Assembly (NCBI GenBank): GCA_947474005.1
Contig: CANJHI010000003.1
Location: 1 to 64,000, forward strand
Reading direction: 5' to 3'
Origin: Alphaproteobacteria bacterium
Lineage (GTDB): Bacteria; Pseudomonadota; Alphaproteobacteria; Reyranellales; Reyranellaceae
DNA: 64,000 nucleotides
Program-made: the position numbers and the translations under genes
The notes under the pieces: model-generated
Seen by the model: the letters and a program-made list of their open reading frames with translations, nothing else
The model's database searches: none
Told to the model about the DNA's origin: nothing
Shown here: positions 50,214 to 60,043 of the stretch, one piece after another
Position numbering within the stretch: position 1 is the stretch's first letter
Layout: every line of letters starts with the position of its first letter

Positions 50214-51080
50214 GTGAACTACGAGCAGATCAAGTACGAGATCCAGGACGGCATCCTCACCATCACGCTCAACCGGCCCGACAAGCTCAACGCCTTCACC
50301 GGCAAGATGCTGTCGGAACTTTTGGACGCGATGGACCGCTCCGACCGCGACGACGATGTGCGGGCGGTGGTCTTCACCGGCGCCGGCCGCGGCTTCTGTG
50401 CCGGTGCCGACCTGTCGGGCGGCGCCAATACCTTCAACGCCGAGAATCGCGGGCCGGTCGATCCCGGCCTCGACGGCCACCGCGACGGCGGCGGGCTCTT
50501 CACCCTCAGGGCCTACGAATCGCTGAAGCCCACCATCGCCGCCTGCAACGGCCCGGCGGTCGGCGTCGGCATCACCATGCAGCTCGCGATGGACATTCGC
50601 CTCGCCTCCGAGGCCGCCCGCTACGGCTTCGTCTTCACCCGCCGCGCCATCGTCATGGAGGCCTGCTCGAGCTGGTTCCTGCCGCGCCTCGTGGGGCCGC
50701 AGCAGGCGCTGGAATGGGTGATGACCGGCCGCGTCTTCCCTGCCGAGGAGGCATTGGCCGGCCGGCTCGTGCGCTCGGTCCACAAGCCCGAGGCGCTGCT
50801 GCCGGCGGCCTATGCGCTGGCGCGCGAGATCGCCGACAATACCGCGCCGGTTTCGGTGGCGCTCAACCGCCACATGATCTGGAAGATGCTGGGCGCCGAC
50901 CATCCGATGGAGGCGCACAAGGTCGACTCCAAGGGCATCTACGCCCGCGGCAAGTCGGCCGACGTGAAGGAGGGCGTGACGGCGTTCCTCGAGAAGCGGC
51001 CGGCCCGTTTCCCCATGAAGGTGAGCGACGGCATGCCGTCGTACTTCCCGTGGTGGCAGGAGCGGCAGTTCAACAAGTAG
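50214..51080 (+). CDS. Enoyl-CoA hydratase/isomerase family protein
   Basis: The 288-residue crotonase has oxyanion-hole segments AGRGFCAGADLSGG and CNGPAVGVGITMQLAMDIRLAS. Catalytic Glu candidates are near VMEACSSW. GTG start at 50214, ten bases after the flippase-like gene, though function appears unrelated. A 29-bp perfect inverted repeat follows its stop. Confidence 0.9.
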   Translation: MNYEQIKYEIQDGILTITLNRPDKLNAFTGKMLSELLDAMDRSDRDDDVRAVVFTGAGRGFCAGADLSGGANTFNAENRGPVDPGLDGHRDGGGLFTLRAYESLKPTIAACNGPAVGVGITMQLAMDIRLASEAARYGFVFTRRAIVMEACSSWFLPRLVGPQQALEWVMTGRVFPAEEALAGRLVRSVHKPEALLPAAYALAREIADNTAPVSVALNRHMIWKMLGADHPMEAHKVDSKGIYARGKSADVKEGVTAFLEKRPARFPMKVSDGMPSYFPWWQERQFNK

Positions 51081-51085
51081 GCGGA

Positions 51086-51184
51086 AAAGATCCCTCACTG
51101 CGTTCGGGATGACACCACCTCTAGAATTGGCGCACGGCGACAAACCCGAAAAGATTGTCATCCCGAACGCAGTGAGGGATCTTT
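51086..51184. repeat. 29-bp perfect inverted repeat with 41-base spacer
   Basis: Bases 51086-51114 (AAAGATCCCTCACTGCG...) are the exact reverse complement of 51156-51184 (...CGCAGTGAGGGATCTTT). On transcription this gives a very stable stem, beginning with A and ending TTT, that could terminate the hydratase transcript. The arm sequence (TCATCCCGAACGCAGTGAGGG) resembles intergenic repeats seen in many soil bacteria; from memory only. Confidence 0.85.
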
Positions 51185-51509
51185 CTACTCCACGATAGGC
51201 CTATCAAGATGCCTATTGACTAATCCTATCCTTCTGATATTCCTGTCGCCGAAAGCGTGAAGTGGCGCGAGGACCGAACGCGACCGGACGGCGAGCTCTC
51301 GATCTTCGGAGGGGGCGGCGACGTAAAATTCGACAGTTGGCGTCCAACGTCCGGTCTCGAAGGCCGGGGATTTGGCGAACCAGATCAAAGGCTTGGCGGG
51401 AAAACGGGAAGGGTGCGGCGACGTGAACCGGTGTCCAACGGACCTGGTTCGGTTGCCCGTGTCGGGCACTTGCGGCAGGTTGAAAAAAAGAGCTTTTGTG
51501 GAGGGAATA
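51185..51509 (+). other. 325-bp leader before the NitT/TauT-type importer
   Basis: No gene is apparent; a longer in-frame start at 51372 would place non-signal sequence before the signal peptide and is rejected. GTGGAGGGAATAGTG at its end supplies the ribosome-binding site. No riboswitch or clear operator was recognised. Confidence 0.6.
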
Positions 51510-52544
51510 GTGAGCAAGTTTCAGATGCGGCGCCGTGTACTTTTGGCGGCAGCCCCGGCCCTGGTGGCGGCGCCCTATGTCGCGCGCGCCCAGGGCAAGC
51601 CCGAGAAGAGCAAGGTGATCCTCGCGGTGGGCGGCAAGTCCGCCCTCTATTACCTTTCGCTGACCATCGCCGAGCGCAAGGGCTTCTTCAAGGAAGCCGG
51701 CCTCGACGTCGAGATCAATGACTTCCAGGGCGGCGCCAAGTCGCTGCAGGCCCTGATGGGCGGCAGCGCCGACGTGGTGGCCGGTGCCTACGAGCACACC
51801 ATCCGCATGCAGCAGCGCGGCCAGGACGTCACGGGTTTCGCTCTGATCGGTCGCGGCATGCAGATCTGCATCGCGCTGCGCAACGACGTCGCCGCCAAGG
51901 TCAAGGGGCCGGCCGACATCAAGGGCATGAAGTTCGGTGTCACCGCGCCGGGCTCATCGACCCACATGCTGCTGAATTTCTGGGCTGCCAAGGGTGGGCT
52001 GAAGGCCAGCGACGTGGTGGCGATCGGCGTCGGCGCGGGCGCCTCGGTCGTGGCCGCCATCGAGAAGGGCGAGGTCGACGGCGTTTCCCAGACCGATCCC
52101 GCGCTCACCATCCTGACCGACAAGGATCTCGTGAAGGTCGTTGTCGACACGCGCACGACCAAGGGCAACCAGGAAGTCTTCGGTGGCGCCTTCCCGGCGG
52201 CCAGCCTCTATTCGCAAACCGATTTCATCAAGAAGAACCCGGGCGTGACGCAGGCGCTCGCCACCGCGATCGTGCGCGCCGACCAGTGGCTTCAGACGGC
52301 TACGCCGGCCGAAGTCGCCAATTCAGTGCCCGAGGGCTACCTGCTGGGCGACCGCGCGGTCTACGAGAAGTCGTTTGCGGGCGTGCGGGAAACCATCTCC
52401 CCGGACGGCACGATGCCGGCCGGCGCGATGGAGAACTGCCTGAAGTTCCTGGCCGAGAGCGATCCAGCCATCAAGCCGGCGACGGTGAAGCTCGCCGACA
52501 CGTGGAACAACGAGTTCGCCCAACGCGCCGCCAAGCGCAGCTAA
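51510..52544 (+). CDS. NitT/TauT-family ABC transporter substrate-binding protein
   Basis: The 344-residue periplasmic protein has an RR-type signal (VSKFQMRRRVLLAAAPALVA, cut near YVARAQ). The SsuA/NMT1-like core is seen in YYLSLTIAERKGFFKEAGLDVEI, GGAKSLQALMGGSADVVAGAYEHT and MKFGVTAPGSSTHMLLNFW. GTG start at 51510 with GGAGGG six bases before. It is followed directly by ATPase and permease genes. Ligands in this family include nitrate, taurine, sulfonates and thiamine precursors; none is singled out. Confidence 0.92.
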   Translation: MSKFQMRRRVLLAAAPALVAAPYVARAQGKPEKSKVILAVGGKSALYYLSLTIAERKGFFKEAGLDVEINDFQGGAKSLQALMGGSADVVAGAYEHTIRMQQRGQDVTGFALIGRGMQICIALRNDVAAKVKGPADIKGMKFGVTAPGSSTHMLLNFWAAKGGLKASDVVAIGVGAGASVVAAIEKGEVDGVSQTDPALTILTDKDLVKVVVDTRTTKGNQEVFGGAFPAASLYSQTDFIKKNPGVTQALATAIVRADQWLQTATPAEVANSVPEGYLLGDRAVYEKSFAGVRETISPDGTMPAGAMENCLKFLAESDPAIKPATVKLADTWNNEFAQRAAKRS

Positions 52545-52550
52545 TCCGCC

Positions 52551-53378
52551 GTGGCTGGAAACGACGTGCCGGCGCTGGCGCTGGCTGACATCACCTGCCG
52601 CTTCGCCGCCCGCGACGGGGCGAGCGCGCCCTACACCGCGGTGGCCAATGCCACGCTGAATGTGGCGAAGGGCGAGTTCGTGTCGGTGGTGGGACCGACC
52701 GGTTGCGGCAAGTCGACTTTGCTGAATGTCGCTGCCGGTCTCCTCGAGCCTTCGTCCGGAACCATCGATGTGTTCGGCCAGCGGCTGCTGGCCGCAGATG
52801 GCGTGAACAGGCGTGCCGGCTACATGTTCCAGGCCGATGCGTTGATGCCGTGGCGCAACGGCATCGACAATGTCATCGCCGGCCTCGAATTCCGCGGCGT
52901 GCCGCGCGCCGAGGCGATTGCACAGGGCGAGGAGTGGCTGCGCCGCGTCGGGCTGGCGGGCTTCGGCGATCGCTATCCGCATCAGATGTCGGGCGGCATG
53001 CGCAAGCGCCTGGCGTTGGCGCAGACGCTGATCCTGAGCCCCGACATCCTGCTGATGGACGAACCTTTTTCGGCGCTCGACGTGCAGACGCGCCAGCTCA
53101 TGGAGAACGAGCTGCTGGCGCTGTGGGCCGTGGATCGCAAATCAGTGCTCTTCATCACGCACGACCTCGAGGAGGCGATCGCGCTCTCAGATCGCGTGGT
53201 CGTGCTCTCCGCCGGCCCCGCGACGCGGCCGATCGGGGATTTCAAGGTCGACCTGCCGCGCCCGCGCGATGTCTCCGAGATCCGCATGACGCCTGCCTTC
53301 GCCACGCTCCATCGCGAGATCTGGGCGGCGATGAAGGAAGAAGTGCTGAAGGCCTATGCCGCGCAGAAGGTCGCCTGA
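52551..53378 (+). CDS. NitT/TauT-family ABC transporter ATP-binding protein
   Basis: The 275-residue ATPase has Walker A VGPTGCGKST, signature MSGGMRKRL, Walker B DILLMDEPFSALD and H-loop FITHDLEEAI. GTG start at 52551, six bases after the binding-protein stop. The permease start lies one base after its stop, so the three genes are one operon. Confidence 0.93.
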   Translation: MAGNDVPALALADITCRFAARDGASAPYTAVANATLNVAKGEFVSVVGPTGCGKSTLLNVAAGLLEPSSGTIDVFGQRLLAADGVNRRAGYMFQADALMPWRNGIDNVIAGLEFRGVPRAEAIAQGEEWLRRVGLAGFGDRYPHQMSGGMRKRLALAQTLILSPDILLMDEPFSALDVQTRQLMENELLALWAVDRKSVLFITHDLEEAIALSDRVVVLSAGPATRPIGDFKVDLPRPRDVSEIRMTPAFATLHREIWAAMKEEVLKAYAAQKVA

Positions 53379-53379
53379 C

Positions 53380-54177
53380 ATGCGGTTGCGCGTCCTGCAG
53401 ATCCTCGTCCTCGCCCTTCTGATCGTCTTCTGGTACGCGATGACGGCGCCGGGGCTGATCCCGCCCTTCTATTTCGACAAGGCCAATCGCGCGGCGTTCT
53501 TTTTCGGCGAGCCTCAGAAGGTCTTCTGGGTGATCGTGGACTGGTTCGCGAGCGGCGAGATCTTCCCCCACCTCGGAATCACTCTCCTCGAAACGGCACT
53601 GGGCTTTGCGATCGGTGCCGCTTCCGGACTGATCATCGGCCTGTGGCTGGCGCTGTCGCCGACCGCATCTGCCGTGATGGATCCCTACATCAAGGGCCTC
53701 AATTCGATGCCCAGGGTCGTGCTGGCGCCGATCTTCGCGGTGTGGTTCGGGCTCGGCATCTGGTCGAAGGTGGCGCTGGGCGTCACGCTGGTGTTCTTCG
53801 TCGTGTTCTTCAACGTCTACCAGGGTGTGCGCGAGGTCAGCCCCAACCTGATCGCCAATGCCCGCATGCTGGGCGCCTCGCGACGCCAGCTCCTGCGCGC
53901 GATCTACCTGCCGAGCGCCATGAGCTGGGTGTTCGCGAGCCTGCACAATGCGGTAGGCCTCGCCTTCGTGGGCGCCGTGGTCGGCGAATATCTCGGCTCG
54001 TCGATGGGTGTCGGCTACCTGATCCTTCAGGCCGAAGGCACCTTCGACATCAACACTGTGTTCGCCGGCATCCTCGTGCTGACAGCCTTCGCGCTGGTTC
54101 TCGACGGGGCGGTCGGCGCCCTGGAGCGGCGCCTGATGACCTGGCAGCCCAAGGCCGGCGAGACCGAAAAGGTCTAG
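53380..54177 (+). CDS. NitT/TauT-family ABC transporter permease
   Basis: The 265-residue permease has six helices and the EAA loop (VREVSPNLIANARMLGASRRQLLRAIYLPSA). It also has FPHLGITLLETALGFAIGAASG, typical of SsuC/TauC. The ATG at 53380 lies one base after the ATPase stop (TGACATG). The gene converges on an enoyl-CoA hydratase gene, 23 bases away. Confidence 0.93.
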   Translation: MRLRVLQILVLALLIVFWYAMTAPGLIPPFYFDKANRAAFFFGEPQKVFWVIVDWFASGEIFPHLGITLLETALGFAIGAASGLIIGLWLALSPTASAVMDPYIKGLNSMPRVVLAPIFAVWFGLGIWSKVALGVTLVFFVVFFNVYQGVREVSPNLIANARMLGASRRQLLRAIYLPSAMSWVFASLHNAVGLAFVGAVVGEYLGSSMGVGYLILQAEGTFDINTVFAGILVLTAFALVLDGAVGALERRLMTWQPKAGETEKV

Positions 54178-54200
54178 CGGCCCCGCTACTTGCCGGCGAT

Positions 54201-55022
54201 CTACTTGCCGGTGAACTTCGCCGCCCGCTTCTCCAGGAAATGGGCGACGCCTTCCTTGAAGTCGGCGGTCTGGAAGGAGAGATCCATCTCGTGGTTGGCC
54301 TGCAGCGTGGCCTCGGCCAGGGTCTGGAATTCGGCCTCCCAGAGCTGGCGCTTCATCACCGCCACCGAGCGCGGCGAGACCGTGTCGGCCATCAGCCGGG
54401 CGTAGGCGTGAGTCTCGGCGAGCAGCTTGTCGTCGGCGACGACCCGGCTCACCAGGCCGAGCGCCAGAGCTTCCGGGGCGCGGAACTTGCGGGCCGAGCA
54501 CAGCAGGTCCAGGGCGGCGGGCAGCCCGATCAGGCGCGGCAGCAGCCAGCTCACGCCGTGTTCAGCGATCAGGCCGCGCTGGGCGAAGGCGGTCGTGAAC
54601 ACCGCCGATTCGGAGGCGAAGCGCAGGTCGGCATAGAGCGGAATGACCAGGCCGAGGCCGGCGCAGGGGCCATTGATTGCAGCGATGATGAACTTCGGGA
54701 TCGACGGGAAGTACGAGTAGTTCATCTTGAATTCAGCCAGTGTGCTGCCGCCGGGAAGGCCTTCCTGGGTCTTGCTCGACCGGTCGGTGGCGGCACCGGC
54801 GCCGATCGCCTGCAGGCCGCCCATGTCGGCGCCGGCGCAGAAACCGCGGCCTGCGCCAGTCAGGATGATGGCCCGGACCTCAGGGTCGGCGCCGGCGGTG
54901 AGCATGGCGTCCTTCAGGTCCAGGTGCATCTGCCGGGTCCAGGCATTCAGCCGGTCCGGGCGGTTCAGCGTGATGGTGCAGATGCGCTCGGCGACATCAT
55001 AGAGAACGGTTTCGTAGGCCAT
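54201..55022 (-). CDS. Enoyl-CoA hydratase/isomerase family protein
   Basis: The 273-residue crotonase has oxyanion segments AGRGFCAGADMGG and INGPCAGLGLVIPLYADLRFAS; Glu in LIAEHGVSW is a catalytic candidate. The ATG at 55022 is preceded by AGGAGGAG. The longer frame to 55712 is rejected because it covers the opposite-strand MaoC gene. It is divergent from the MaoC gene, suggesting a shared beta-oxidation-type pathway. Confidence 0.9.
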   Translation of the reverse strand: MAYETVLYDVAERICTITLNRPDRLNAWTRQMHLDLKDAMLTAGADPEVRAIILTGAGRGFCAGADMGGLQAIGAGAATDRSSKTQEGLPGGSTLAEFKMNYSYFPSIPKFIIAAINGPCAGLGLVIPLYADLRFASESAVFTTAFAQRGLIAEHGVSWLLPRLIGLPAALDLLCSARKFRAPEALALGLVSRVVADDKLLAETHAYARLMADTVSPRSVAVMKRQLWEAEFQTLAEATLQANHEMDLSFQTADFKEGVAHFLEKRAAKFTGK

Positions 55023-55193
55023 CGCCGGGTCTCCTCCTGTGCATTTTTGTTGCTCGCATGATGGGCAAAACTCAGCAACGATACAAATGAGACGATATGC
55101 GGCAAACGGCGCCTTTCCTTCGACCTTGACCAATAGCGGGCGATCTCGTGGTATTCTGCAGCGAGCAAGAAAAAAGCACCATCGAGGTAGGAA

Positions 55194-55661
55194 ATGGCCA
55201 AGAGAGAATTCGACCATCCCAACGAGATGCACAAATACGTGGGGCAGGAGATCGGGGTCAGCGACTGGGTGGACGTGTCGCAGGACCGTATCAACCAGTT
55301 CGCCGAGGCGACCGGCGATCATCAATGGATTCATGTCGACGTCGAGCGTGCCAAGAAGGACATGCCGGGCGGCAAGACCATCGCGCACGGCTTCCTGACG
55401 CTGTCCCTGATTCCGATGCTCAATCATCAGATCTCGCACATCAACAATGTGCGCAATGGCATCAACTACGGCTGCAACAAGGTCCGCTTCACCAGCCCGG
55501 TGCCGGCCGGATCGCGCGTGCGGGCGCGGGCCAAGCTCATTGCCGCCGATCCGATGGACAAGGGCGGCGTGCGCCTCACCAACCAGGTCACGATCGAGAT
55601 CGAGGGCCAGGAGCGTCCGGCCTGCATCGCCGAGACCATGTCGATCGTGTACGGCACCTGA
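55194..55661 (+). CDS. MaoC-family (R)-specific enoyl-CoA hydratase-like protein
   Basis: The 155-residue hot-dog hydratase has the catalytic stretch FAEATGDHQWIHVDVERA (Asp and His of the hydratase-2 motif) and IAHGFLTLSLIPMLNHQI. It probably hydrates enoyl-CoA in fatty acid or polyhydroxyalkanoate metabolism. AGGTAGGAA precedes the ATG. It faces the divergent crotonase gene. Confidence 0.92.
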   Translation: MAKREFDHPNEMHKYVGQEIGVSDWVDVSQDRINQFAEATGDHQWIHVDVERAKKDMPGGKTIAHGFLTLSLIPMLNHQISHINNVRNGINYGCNKVRFTSPVPAGSRVRARAKLIAADPMDKGGVRLTNQVTIEIEGQERPACIAETMSIVYGT

Positions 55662-55702
55662 GCGTGGGTGCTGCGGGTCATCGGGCGTAGGGAGAGACGG
55701 AC

Positions 55703-56419
55703 TTGCTGACACGCGAGGATCTGAGCTCCGAACGCATCGACCAGCTCGCCGCCGACGCCCGCAAGGCGGGCTACGCCTTCTTCCTGACGGGAGAGCAGCG
55801 GTCGGCCAGCTTCGAAAAGGCGCTGCGGCGGTACAAGCCGGGCGAGGAGGCGTGGGTCTTCGCCTACGGCTCGCTGATGTGGAACCCGGCCCTCGAATTC
55901 GCCGAGGCCTCGCCCTGCAGGGTCGAGGGATGGCGCCGCTCCTTCTGCTTCTGGACGCCGTACGGCCGCGGCACGCCCGAGCTGCCCGGCCTGATGCTGG
56001 GCCTCGAGGGCGGCGGCAGCTGCGAAGGCATCGCCTATCGTCTGGCGCCGGATCAGGTCCGCAGCGAGCTGGAGATCCTGTGGAATCGCGAAATGCTGTC
56101 GGGCGTCTACCAGGCGCGGTGGGTGCCGACGCGGCTGCGCGATGGCCGCACGGTCACGGCGGTCACCTTCGTTGTCGAACCCGCCCATTGCCAGTATTGC
56201 GGCGACCTGTCGATGGAGCGCGCCGCCCATCACATCGCCTTCGCCGAAGGCCGCCGCGGCGCCTGCCGCGACTATCTCATCAATACCGCCGAGCATGCGC
56301 GTTCGCTCGGCATTCACGATCCCTACATCGAGGAACTGATGGAGCGGGTCGCGACCCTGCGGGGTGGAGGGCCTGTGGTCTCGCTACCGGCCGACGCCGA
56401 GGTCGCGGGCGAAGCCTAG
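55703..56419 (+). CDS. ChaC-type gamma-glutamylcyclotransferase
   Basis: The 238-residue protein cleaves glutathione to 5-oxoproline and Cys-Gly in described relatives. Features are the substrate loop VFAYGSLMWNP, RSFCFWTPYGRGTPELPGLMLGLE, and a catalytic Glu in EILWNREM. TTG start at 55703 with GGGAGAGAC upstream; no earlier start gives a better N terminus. It would act on cytoplasmic glutathione. Confidence 0.9.
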   Translation: MLTREDLSSERIDQLAADARKAGYAFFLTGEQRSASFEKALRRYKPGEEAWVFAYGSLMWNPALEFAEASPCRVEGWRRSFCFWTPYGRGTPELPGLMLGLEGGGSCEGIAYRLAPDQVRSELEILWNREMLSGVYQARWVPTRLRDGRTVTAVTFVVEPAHCQYCGDLSMERAAHHIAFAEGRRGACRDYLINTAEHARSLGIHDPYIEELMERVATLRGGGPVVSLPADAEVAGEA

Positions 56420-56487
56420 GCCGCGCTCCCAAAATCATCCTCTCCCACGCGAGTGCTTCACTGCACATCGTATGACATAGTCGCGGC

Positions 56488-57408
56488 GTGTCCGGTTTCG
56501 TCGCCCGCTGGCTCGCGCTGCCACCCAATCTGCGCGGCATCCTCTGGGTTGCCCTGTCGGGCATCCTGTTCGCGCTGTTGAACGTCTTCACGCTGATCCC
56601 GGCGCAGCACCTCAATCCCTTCGTCATGGCGTTCCTGCGCTATTTCTTCGGCGCGCTGATCCTGCTGCCCGTGGTGTTCCGTCTCGGGCTCTACCGGTCC
56701 TTCCACACCAATCGCGTCGGCCTGCACGTCTCGCGCGGCGCCATCCATACCGCCGGCATGATGCTGTGGTTCGTGGCGTTGCCGCTCACCACGCTGGCCG
56801 AAATCACGGCGCTGGGTTTCACGGGGCCGATCTTCGTCACCATCGGTGCCGCGCTGTTCCTGGCTGAGGACGTGCGCCTCAGGCGCTGGATCGCGGTCTT
56901 CGTGGGCTTCGCCGGCGCCATGATCATCATTCGGCCGGGCTTCGGCTCGTTTCACCTCGGCGTAATCTGCATCCTGGTCTCGACGCCGATCTTCTCAGCC
57001 TCGAACCTCATTTCCAAGGCGCTGGCCCGCACCGATTCGTCCACCACCATCGTGATCTGGCAGAACCTCGTGATCGTGATCTGCGCCGCGCCTGTCGCCA
57101 TCTGGTTCTGGCAGACGCCGAACTGGGTCGATCTGCTGTGGTTCGTCGCGGCAGGCCTCGCCGGCACGCTCGGCCACGTCTGCCAGCAGCGGGGCTATCA
57201 GCTTGCCGACATCACGCTGCTACAGCCGATCGGCTTTCTGTCGCTGATCTACAATGCGCTGCTGGGCTATTTCCTGTTCTTCCAGAAGCCCGACGTCTGG
57301 ACCTTCGTCGGCGCGGCGGTGATCTTCTCCAGCGCGCTCTACATCTCGCATCGCGAGGCGGTGCGCCGCGCCAGGGTCAAGAGCACACCCTCCCAGCCCT
57401 CGCCCTAA
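56488..57408 (+). CDS. DMT-superfamily (EamA) transporter
   Basis: The 306-residue protein has ten hydrophobic helices in two EamA repeats (NLRGILWVALSGILFALLNVF... and LGVICILVSTPIFSASNLISK...). The PF00892 pattern GAALFLAEDVRLRRWIAVFVGFAGAMIIIRPG is present. GTG start at 56488. Members export amino acids or metabolites. It converges on moaA. Confidence 0.87.
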   Translation: MSGFVARWLALPPNLRGILWVALSGILFALLNVFTLIPAQHLNPFVMAFLRYFFGALILLPVVFRLGLYRSFHTNRVGLHVSRGAIHTAGMMLWFVALPLTTLAEITALGFTGPIFVTIGAALFLAEDVRLRRWIAVFVGFAGAMIIIRPGFGSFHLGVICILVSTPIFSASNLISKALARTDSSTTIVIWQNLVIVICAAPVAIWFWQTPNWVDLLWFVAAGLAGTLGHVCQQRGYQLADITLLQPIGFLSLIYNALLGYFLFFQKPDVWTFVGAAVIFSSALYISHREAVRRARVKSTPSQPSP

Positions 57409-57425
57409 GGGCTAGCTGCCCTCGA

Positions 57426-58418
57426 TCAGCCGCCCGTCACGCTCATGTGGCGGGGGACGGCGGGGCCGGTGTGGCGGCGGTCGATGATGAAATCGTGCCC
57501 CTTGGGCTTGCGCGCGATCGCCGCGGTGATCGCCTGGTCGAGGATGTCGTCGCTTTCGGAGGCACGCAGCGGGCCGCGCAGGTCGGCGGCATCTTCCTGG
57601 CCGAGGCACATGTAGAGCGTGCCGGTACAGGTGAGACGGACGCGGTTGCAGCTTTCGCAGAAATTGTGGGTGAGGGGCGTGATGAAGCCCAGCCGCCCGC
57701 CGGTCTCCTCGACCTTGAAGTAACGCGCCGGTCCGCCGGTGTGGTAGTCGGTTTCGCTCAGCGTGAAGTGCTTGGCGATCTCGCTCCGGGCCAGCGACAG
57801 CGGCAGGTATTGGTCGAGCCGGGCATCGGCGCCGATCTCGCCCATCGGCATGACCTCGATCAGCACCAGATCCATGCCGCGGCCGTGGCTGAAGCGGATC
57901 AGCTCGTCGAATTCCATGTCGTTGACGCCGCGCAGCGCCACGGCGTTGATCTTGATGTGCAATCCGGCCTGCTGGGCGGCATCGAGGCCGCGCATCACCT
58001 GGTCGAGATCGCCCCAGCGCGTCAGTTCGCGGAATTTTGCCGGGTCGAGCGTGTCCATCGAGACGTTCACGCGGCGCACGCCGATCGCCGCCAGTTCCTT
58101 GGCGTACTTGGCGAGCTGGCTGCCGTTGGTGGTGAGCGTCAGTTCCTCGAGCGCGCCACTGTCGAGATGGCGGCCGAGGCCGCGGAACAGCGACATCACG
58201 TTCTTGCGTACCAGCGGCTCGCCGCCGGTCAGGCGCAGCTTCTTGACGCCGCGGCGGACGAAGGCGCCGCACAGCCGCTCGAGCTCCTCCAGGGACAGGA
58301 CTTCCGCCTTGGGCAGGAAGGTCATGTCCTCGGCCATGCAATAGACGCAGCGGAAATCGCAGCGGTCCGTCACGGAGACGCGGAGGTAGGAAATATGGCG
58401 GCCAAACGGGTCGATCAT
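57426..58418 (-). CDS. moaA: GTP 3',8-cyclase MoaA (molybdenum cofactor biosynthesis)
   Basis: The 330-residue radical SAM enzyme carries out the first step of molybdopterin synthesis. It has the N-terminal cluster CDFRCVYC and [13 protein letters not shown]. The C-terminal cluster is [20 protein letters not shown] (CX2CX13C). The conserved Gly-Gly end is SVTGG. The ATG at 58418 ([20 protein letters not shown]) is the canonical start. No other moa gene is adjacent. Confidence 0.96.
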   Translation of the reverse strand: MIDPFGRHISYLRVSVTDRCDFRCVYCMAEDMTFLPKAEVLSLEELERLCGAFVRRGVKKLRLTGGEPLVRKNVMSLFRGLGRHLDSGALEELTLTTNGSQLAKYAKELAAIGVRRVNVSMDTLDPAKFRELTRWGDLDQVMRGLDAAQQAGLHIKINAVALRGVNDMEFDELIRFSHGRGMDLVLIEVMPMGEIGADARLDQYLPLSLARSEIAKHFTLSETDYHTGGPARYFKVEETGGRLGFITPLTHNFCESCNRVRLTCTGTLYMCLGQEDAADLRGPLRASESDDILDQAITAAIARKPKGHDFIIDRRHTGPAVPRHMSVTGG

Positions 58419-58447
58419 GTCGTCCTGATAATGGTGTTGCAGCCCCG

Positions 58448-60040
58448 TTACGGCAAGAGCCGCAGGAGGGTGTCGACGGTGTCGGCCTCGGCTGCCGGCT
58501 TGTCCGTCCGGATGCGACTGATTCGCGGAAAGCGCAAGGCCACACCGGATTTGTGGCGACTCGACCGGGCGATGCCATCGAAAGCCACTTCCAGCACCAG
58601 CTCTTGCGTCACTTCGCGCACCGGTCCGAAGCGGTTCGTGGTGTGGTCGCGCACCCATTTATCGAGCCAGCGCAGCTCCTCGTCGGTGAAGCCGAAATAG
58701 GCCTTGCCCACCGGCGCCAGCTCGCGCTTGCCCTCGCCAGTCTCCGAGTTAGCGTCGCGCCAGCAGCCGAAGGTGAAGTCGGAATAGAACGAGCTGCGCT
58801 TGCCGTGGCCGCGCTGGGCATACATCAGCACGCAGTCGGCCAGCATCGGGTCGCGCTTCCATTTGAACCACGGCCCTTTGGGACGGCCGGCGAGATAGAG
58901 GCTGTCGGCCCGCTTCAGCATCAACCCCTCGATGCCGTCGCTCTTCATCGCTTCGCGCAGTTCGGCGAGATGGGCCCAGTCCTGGAAGGTCACGAGCGGC
59001 GAGAGGTCGAAGCGGGCCCGCGACGCGAGCGCCATCCAGGCTTCGAGGCGGGCGCGGCGTTGGTCGAAGGGCAGGCCACGCAGGTCCTCGCCGTCGAGCT
59101 GCAGTACGTCGTAGAGGCGGACATGGGCCGGATGCTCCTTCAGCATCTTGGCCGTTACGCTCTTTCGGTTCAGCCGCTGCTGCAGATCGTTGAACGGCGC
59201 CACAGCCTCCTCGCGGCGGACCAGCAATTCGCCATCGAACACGCCCTCGAAATCGATCGCTTCCACGATGTCCGGGAAGGAGCCGGAGATGTCCTCGCCG
59301 GCGCGGCTGTAGAGGCGCTTCACGTCGCCTGAGGCCGCGACCTGGACTCGAATGCCATCCCATTTCCATTCGGCGCGGAAGTGCGCCGGATCGAGCGTGT
59401 CGAGCTCGGCGCGGTCGATGGGATTGGCCAGCATCGGTGGTAGGAAGGCGCCACCGGCATTGGTCCGTGGCCGAGGCGCATCCGCGAGAAGCCAGTCGAA
59501 CAGAGGACGATAAGGTGGCGAGAGGCCGTGCCAGATCTCTTCCACGGCATCGACCGGCTGATTGCCGATGTTGGCGGCGGCCTGCTTGGCGAGCCGGGCC
59601 GAGACGCCGACCCGCAAGGCGCCCGTCAGCAGTTTCAGCAGCGCCCAGCGGCCGGTCGAATCGAGGGCATCCAGCCAGCGCTTCAGGATCGCCGGCGTCT
59701 GCGTCTTGGTGGCGCGCTGCAGGGTTTCTATCACCTCCCCCAAGCTGGGCGGCGGCCCTGCCGCAGGATCGGTCTCCCAGATCAGCGCCAGGGTCTCGGC
59801 GAGATCGCCGACGTAGTCGTAGGAGAGTGCAAACAGTTCAGCCCCGATCTTGTCCTGGCCGAAGCCGCGCAGCAGCGCCGGCTTGGCGGCGGGAAAGTCG
59901 AGGCCACCGGTCAGCGCCGCCAGCGCCCAGCCGCGGTCCGGGTCGGGCGCGGCGCGCAGATAGGTCTCGATCAGCCGAAGCTTGGCGTTGCGCGCTGCTT
60001 CGAAGGAAAGCGAATCGAGAAGCTGTGCGAAGGCCTGCAC
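58448..60040 (-). CDS. ATP-dependent DNA ligase, cisplatin-damage-response type
   Basis: The 530-residue ATP-dependent ligase has the adenylation Lys in [10 protein letters not shown] (KxDG). Other nucleotidyltransferase motifs are [17 protein letters not shown] and PWFKWKR, and an OB domain carries [25 protein letters not shown]. An N-terminal helical DNA-binding domain (about 1-190) is present. It forms an operon with the exonuclease gene upstream (three-base gap) and lies beside an Lhr-like helicase. This matches the 'ligase-associated DNA damage response' gene set known in Proteobacteria. Confidence 0.93.
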   Translation of the reverse strand: MQAFAQLLDSLSFEAARNAKLRLIETYLRAAPDPDRGWALAALTGGLDFPAAKPALLRGFGQDKIGAELFALSYDYVGDLAETLALIWETDPAAGPPPSLGEVIETLQRATKTQTPAILKRWLDALDSTGRWALLKLLTGALRVGVSARLAKQAAANIGNQPVDAVEEIWHGLSPPYRPLFDWLLADAPRPRTNAGGAFLPPMLANPIDRAELDTLDPAHFRAEWKWDGIRVQVAASGDVKRLYSRAGEDISGSFPDIVEAIDFEGVFDGELLVRREEAVAPFNDLQQRLNRKSVTAKMLKEHPAHVRLYDVLQLDGEDLRGLPFDQRRARLEAWMALASRARFDLSPLVTFQDWAHLAELREAMKSDGIEGLMLKRADSLYLAGRPKGPWFKWKRDPMLADCVLMYAQRGHGKRSSFYSDFTFGCWRDANSETGEGKRELAPVGKAYFGFTDEELRWLDKWVRDHTTNRFGPVREVTQELVLEVAFDGIARSSRHKSGVALRFPRISRIRTDKPAAEADTVDTLLRLLP

Positions 60041-60043
60041 GGC

